The notes beneath the pieces were generated by a model. The model searched no databases. It was not told the origin of the DNA and worked only from the letters and a program-made list of their open reading frames with translations. Positions 60,733 through 64,000 of a DNA stretch of 64,000 bases are shown in pieces. The position numbers were made by a program, and so were the translations under genes. Positions within the stretch are counted from its first letter, which is position 1, and each line of letters starts with the position of its first letter. Source of the stretch: Arthrobacter sp. MAHUQ-56 (GTDB taxonomy: Bacteria > Actinomycetota > Actinomycetes > Actinomycetales > Micrococcaceae); the NCBI RefSeq assembly GCF_019710585.1, contig NZ_JAIFZQ010000016.1, forward strand, positions 62,001-126,000, read 5' to 3'.

Positions 60733-60746
60733 TGTAAGCGCTTGCA
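60733..60746 (-). promoter_or_regulatory. LacI/MalR-type operator before the amylase gene
   Basis: TGTAAGCGCTTGCA fits the LacI/CcpA-family consensus (central CG, flanking AAG/CTT half-sites). It is about 110 bp upstream of the TTG start, which suits maltose-type or carbon-source repression. The regulator gene is not in the window. Confidence 0.65.
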
Positions 60747-60796
60747 CTGAATTACTCCAGTGTTTAGGGAAGGTACTGCGCTGTGGCAAGAACTGT

Positions 60797-61843
60797 TCAG
60801 GTGGCCGGTATCAGCGCGGTGGGTGAAGGCGTCCGGAGGTTGTGCAGCACCGGCCCGGGAAGGCCTGTGGCCGGGTCCAGGGCAAACGTGGCGATGTTGT
60901 CGGAGCGCTCATGCGCAACATGCAGCCAGTTTCCCCGGACCAGGTGGTGCCGGGGCCAGTTCCCGCCGCTGTTGAAGTCCTTGACGGGGATGAGTTCGGT
61001 GCCGTCGGCGGCCACCTCCAGGACACTGATGATGTTGGATCCGCGCACGCCCGCGTAGGCGAACCCATGGTGTGGGCCGAGGCAGATTTCCGCGGCCGAA
61101 TCGCCGTCCTGGCTGCCGCCGGCGGTGGCCGGTCCGCGGAAGACCAATTCGTAGGTGCCTGCCTCGGGCCGGACCACAAAGACCTCCACTGAGTACTCGG
61201 ACAGCACAAAGACGTTGCCGTTGGGATGTTCCACCATGTGCCGGGGGCCGCTGCCGTAAGGGAGGACCACCTCATGGTCGGCCACCAGCCCGGCGCCCGG
61301 TTCGTAGTTCCAAATGCGGAGGGTGTCATGGCCCAGGTCCGTCGTCATGATGCGGCCATCCTGCAGCATCAAGCTGGCATGGGCACGGCTTTGCCGGGGC
61401 TCGCCCGGTGCAAGGCCGGCGTGTGGGTCAACCGACGGTGCGGCCGGGAACCGCCCGGTCATGCCGCCGTCGGCGTCCAATTCGTACAAGAGGACCTGGC
61501 CGTCGCCCCAGCACGTGGCCGCCAGGAAGCGCGCGCCGGGATCGACGGCAACGTGGCAGGTGGCGTCACCAGCCTGCTGCGGTTCACCAAAGGGTTCCAG
61601 GCCAGACTCCCCTGTCCGGCGGTAGGCCTGCACTTTCCGGCGCTGTTCGGCCGCTGCATACACAACGGGCAGGGTTGGGTGGACGGCAAGGAACGACGGC
61701 GACTGGGCCTTGGTTGCCGTGCCCAGCCACTCGAGCCTGCCGTCCTGGTGTGCCCGGACGGCGCCGATACCTTCGGCGCGGCCGCCGCCATCGGGGGTGT
61801 AGGTGCCGATCCACAGAATGTCGTCGCCGGTGCCGGATGTCAT
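60797..61843 (-). CDS. Beta-propeller lactonase (6-phosphogluconolactonase type)
   Basis: 348 residues, COG2706/Pgl fold of seven blades: repeated SPSFLAVHPTLPVVYAA, CHVAVDPGARFLAATCW, HASLMLQDGRIMTTDLG, GPRHMVEHPNGNVFVLSEYS and WPRHHLVRGNWLHVAHE. ATG 61843 is used (upstream start 61873 lacks a ribosome site). It may hydrolyse 6-phosphogluconolactone or a related sugar lactone. Gluconokinase and idonate genes 10 kb away would produce 6-phosphogluconate directly, so a link is only possible. Confidence 0.85.
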   Translation of the reverse strand: MTSGTGDDILWIGTYTPDGGGRAEGIGAVRAHQDGRLEWLGTATKAQSPSFLAVHPTLPVVYAAAEQRRKVQAYRRTGESGLEPFGEPQQAGDATCHVAVDPGARFLAATCWGDGQVLLYELDADGGMTGRFPAAPSVDPHAGLAPGEPRQSRAHASLMLQDGRIMTTDLGHDTLRIWNYEPGAGLVADHEVVLPYGSGPRHMVEHPNGNVFVLSEYSVEVFVVRPEAGTYELVFRGPATAGGSQDGDSAAEICLGPHHGFAYAGVRGSNIISVLEVAADGTELIPVKDFNSGGNWPRHHLVRGNWLHVAHERSDNIATFALDPATGLPGPVLHNLRTPSPTALIPAT

Positions 61844-62055
61844 GCTCCCATCCTGCCAATAAGGTCTGCGCATTCCTGCTCATCAGCCATTCCTGTTTCG
61901 CGCCGGGGGAAGCTAGCATGGGCTTTCCAGCAACGGCAGAAGGAGGTGGGTCCGATTACCGCTTCATCAATCCCGGATACCTCTTCCCGCTGCCGCCCGG
62001 AGAGCTTGGCTTAAGCAGCGTGAGGGTGCCCGGCAGCCCACTGAAAGGCGCTGTT

Positions 62056-63081
62056 ATGCCCCCTGCTGAATCGTCACCTGCCCCGGATTCGCCGGCATCT
62101 GCGGCTCGCTCCACGGACCCCTCTCTGTCCACACGTCCGGCCGCGGCCAGGACGCCGGCGCCTGCGCCCTCCGTTCCGCCCATGCCCCGGGCTCCGGCCA
62201 CACCCCAGGCTCCGCCCACGCCCCGGGCTCCGGCCACACCCCGGGCTCCGGCCACGTCTGCAGTTCTGCCCGAGCCGATGCCTTATTCCCGGATCGTCTC
62301 GCAATTGCGTTCTGCCGGCTGTGTCTTCGCCGAGGAGGAAGCCAGGCTCCTGCTGGCTGAAGCTCCTGGGCCTGCGCAACTCGCGGAAAATGTCCGGCGC
62401 CGGATCGGCGGCGTCCCGCTCGAATACATCCTGGGCTGGGCGGAATTCGCAGGCCGGAGGATCGTGGTTGAGGCAGGAGTGTTCGTGCCGCGGCGGCGGA
62501 CCGGACTGCTGGTCCATGAAGCCGTGGCCCTGCTGACAGCGGAAGCCGGCCCCTCAGCCCCGATTGTTGTGGACCTTTGCTGTGGATCCGGGGCAGTGGG
62601 AGCCGCAATCCTGTGCAGGTTGCCGCGAGCAGAACTGCACGCCGCCGACATTGACCCCGCCGCCGTTGCCTGCGCGCGACGGAATGTTGAGCCGCTGGGA
62701 GGACAAGTACACGAGGGCGACCTGTTCAAGGCCCTCCCGCCAGGACTGCGCGGACGAGTCCAGTTAGTGGCCGTCAACGCTCCCTACGTGCCGACTGAGG
62801 CCATCCGGACCATGCCACCGGAGGCGCGCCTGTACGAGCCTGCTCTCTCGCTGGACGGCGGCCCGGACGGCCTGGACTTCCATCGGCGGCTTGCTGCCGA
62901 GGCTACCGAATGGCTCGCACCTGGAGGGCGTCTGCTCATCGAAACGAGCGAGCGCCAGGCTGCCGGGACCGCCGCAATCCTGGTGGCAGAAGGGTTTGGT
63001 GTAAGGACGGTCCGATCAGAGGAACTTGACGGAACCGCGGTTGTCGGAACGGTCGCTGGGCCTGCCGCAACTTGCCTGTAG
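62056..63081 (+). CDS. PrmC-related protein N5-glutamine methyltransferase
   Basis: 341 residues. The first 75 are Pro/Ala-rich, with PRAPATP repeats encoded by 18-bp tandem repeats. The catalytic part starts near MPYSRIVSQLRSAGC: PrmC-like helical domain with RIGGVPLEYILGW, FVPRRRTGLLV, SAM-binding VVDLCCGSGAVGAAI, DIDPAAVACARRN, and NAPYVPTEAI. The last motif replaces the NPPY of PrmC, as in the actinobacterial PrmC-related subfamily (TIGR03704). It should methylate a glutamine of an unknown protein. ATG 62056 is used; ATG 62278 would omit the repeat region. Confidence 0.87.
   Translation: MPPAESSPAPDSPASAARSTDPSLSTRPAAARTPAPAPSVPPMPRAPATPQAPPTPRAPATPRAPATSAVLPEPMPYSRIVSQLRSAGCVFAEEEARLLLAEAPGPAQLAENVRRRIGGVPLEYILGWAEFAGRRIVVEAGVFVPRRRTGLLVHEAVALLTAEAGPSAPIVVDLCCGSGAVGAAILCRLPRAELHAADIDPAAVACARRNVEPLGGQVHEGDLFKALPPGLRGRVQLVAVNAPYVPTEAIRTMPPEARLYEPALSLDGGPDGLDFHRRLAAEATEWLAPGGRLLIETSERQAAGTAAILVAEGFGVRTVRSEELDGTAVVGTVAGPAATCL
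62185..62256. repeat. 18-bp tandem repeat inside the methyltransferase gene
   Basis: Four units (62185-62202, 62203-62220, 62221-62238, 62239-62256) of the type CCCCGGGCTCCGGCCACA encode the Pro/Ala-rich N-terminal region. Confidence 0.88.
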
Positions 63082-63120
63082 AGGCAACGTGCGCTCCAGA
63101 TTCGGCCCAGGGGTTCCCCT

Positions 63121-63162
63121 GGTCAACTGCACGGGGTCAATTGCACGTGGTCAACTGCACGG
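63121..63162. repeat. 14-bp tandem repeat, three copies
   Basis: Units at 63121-63134, 63135-63148 and 63149-63162 (GGTCAACTGCACGG). They lie between the methyltransferase stop and the convergent membrane-protein gene, and the last copy contains that gene's stop codon. Confidence 0.88.
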
Positions 63163-63744
63163 AATGGTGTGGACGGCAGGCCAGACGGGGTCAACACCTC
63201 CGACAAGGCTCAGCACACCCGTGTCGCCGTCCCACCGCAGCGTATAGGAGCCGTCGGCTACTGGTTCATAGCCGTCATCCGTGGTCCAGGAGCTTGCCCG
63301 GGTTCCGATTCCGCCGAAGCCGACTCCGTACACTGTGCCGCCGCCGGCGAAGAGGAACGAATGCTCCCGCACCACCGCGCGGCAACCGTTCCCGCCAGGA
63401 GGCTCCAAGAGCCGGTAGCTGGCGCTCAGGTCGACAAACGCAGCGCCCATGCAGACGAGGACCACGCCACAGCTGAGGATGCTGCGCAGCAGACGAACAC
63501 GCGCCGCAATCGGAGGCGCAGCGGTGCGGCGGGCTGCTCGCCAAGACACCACGCGGAGCACCACCGAAACGGCCAGCATGATGCCACGGACAGCCCAGAA
63601 CGCCAACACGGTCCCGCCGATAACTAAAAGCAGCCCGCAAAGATGCGCAACGGCAGCCATGGCGGCAAGCGCCAGGCATGCGACCTCCAGCCGGCGCAGT
63701 ACGGGCGCGTATAAGGCGTCCTTAAGTATTCCCCCTGTCCCCAT
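63151..63744 (-). CDS. Hypothetical membrane protein (197 aa)
   Basis: From ATG 63744, three membrane segments can be seen: VACLALAAMAAVAHLCGLLL, VLAFWAVRGIMLAVSVVL and ILSCGVVLVCMGAAFVDLSA. The last 85 residues are polar and Gly-rich (FAGGGTVYGVGFGGIGT, then DGSYTLRWDGDTGVLSLVGG) and contain strands, with cysteines at the end, so they are probably outside the cell. No ribosome site clearly supports the start. I do not recognise the family. No gene is seen between here and the right window edge. Confidence 0.65.
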   Translation of the reverse strand: MGTGGILKDALYAPVLRRLEVACLALAAMAAVAHLCGLLLVIGGTVLAFWAVRGIMLAVSVVLRVVSWRAARRTAAPPIAARVRLLRSILSCGVVLVCMGAAFVDLSASYRLLEPPGGNGCRAVVREHSFLFAGGGTVYGVGFGGIGTRASSWTTDDGYEPVADGSYTLRWDGDTGVLSLVGGVDPVWPAVHTIPCS

Positions 63745-64000
63745 GGGCTGTGAGTCTAGCCGTGCCGATTGCCCTCCGGCGCCACTGGGCCGGAACGTCG
63801 CTCGCGCCAGAGCTGGGCCCATTCCCGCCGAGAGTTGGACGAGGCGGTATCTGGCGGGACCTGGTTGCCACCGCTCAAGCCCGGTCTACACGGCCCCGTC
63901 CGAGCAAGCCGGCAAGGGCCGACGGGCAGTGAGGGCCGCCGGGCACTTTCCGAACGAAACGGCTGCCCTGAAATGCCCTACCTGGTCACCAGAACCCTTG

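Noticed and set aside
63121-63162. CRISPR-like array suspected from regular repeats
   Set aside because: Units are contiguous without spacers and only 14 bp; the same holds for the other repeat loci, and no cas genes are present.
63750-63932. Short plus-strand frame at the right edge
   Set aside because: No ribosome site and no protein-like pattern; the last 250 bp show no supported gene.

Overview
The window is chromosomal DNA from a high-GC actinobacterium, most likely Arthrobacter or a close relative (Pseudarthrobacter, Paenarthrobacter). DUF4193 and DUF3040 proteins, two GAF-ANTAR regulators, many GTG/TTG starts and strong GGAGG ribosome sites point this way. I saw no rRNA, tRNA, insertion sequence, phage gene or CRISPR array. 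The content is dense catabolic 'accessory metabolism': regulator-transporter-enzyme cassettes for sugar acids, aromatic acids, amino-acid-like compounds and starch.

Layout. 1-4110: a TetR gene cut by the left edge and its palindromic operator, facing an amino-acid permease/amidohydrolase operon, then an SRPBCC protein. 4579-9000: small stress, regulatory and unknown genes (GAF-ANTAR, Cys-rich protein, Usp, small orphans, secreted SGNH hydrolase). 9101-16089: a D-galactonate (DeLey-Doudoroff) module with a GntR/FadR regulator, an ABC importer without its ATPase, DgoD, KDPGal aldolase and a PfkB kinase. 16094-17209: a permease. 17289-24450: a MarR-controlled CoA-dependent cluster (SDR, amidohydrolase, acyl-CoA dehydrogenase, MaoC, MHS transporter, acyl-CoA ligase) whose gene set matches the p-hydroxycinnamate (Cou) pathway of Rhodococcus. 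24520-28055: a DeoR cassette with a second KDPG-type aldolase, an ACS-family MFS porter and a P-loop kinase. 28213-34508: BASS transporter, a molybdopterin oxidoreductase that has lost its Fe-S ligands with a small helical partner, MerR/TipAS, DUF4193, and an SDR without its catalytic Tyr/Lys.

35266-45840 is the most interesting part. A class I aminotransferase and an RraA-family aldolase, a Nac-like LysR regulator, a Pot-type ABC importer and a PxpABC-like lactamase set occupy three transcription units. Their three promoters share the same element, GGGTCATAA...TAT, which fits the ATA-N9-TAT consensus of Nac, plus a second element at identical spacing. The PxpA, PxpB and PxpC homologues are all altered in hallmark motifs. 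I infer a LysR-controlled pathway for uptake, ring opening, transamination and aldol cleavage of a pyroglutamate-like compound, not 5-oxoproline itself.

45896-51473 holds an MHS porter, a YdfG-like SDR, a 2-ketoaldonate reductase, IdnO, IdnD and gluconokinase: L-idonate/ketogluconate degradation to 6-phosphogluconate. 51493-54930: a TetR/EamA pair behind a 46-bp palindrome, DUF3040, DUF488 and a second GAF-ANTAR protein. 55188-61843: MalQ, a large secreted GH13 amylase and a lactonase. 62056-63744: a PrmC-related methyltransferase and a membrane protein; I see no gene after it. Short 12-18 bp tandem repeats recur at gene ends and in protein linkers across the window. Several long open frames opposite real genes are codon-bias shadows and are not annotated.
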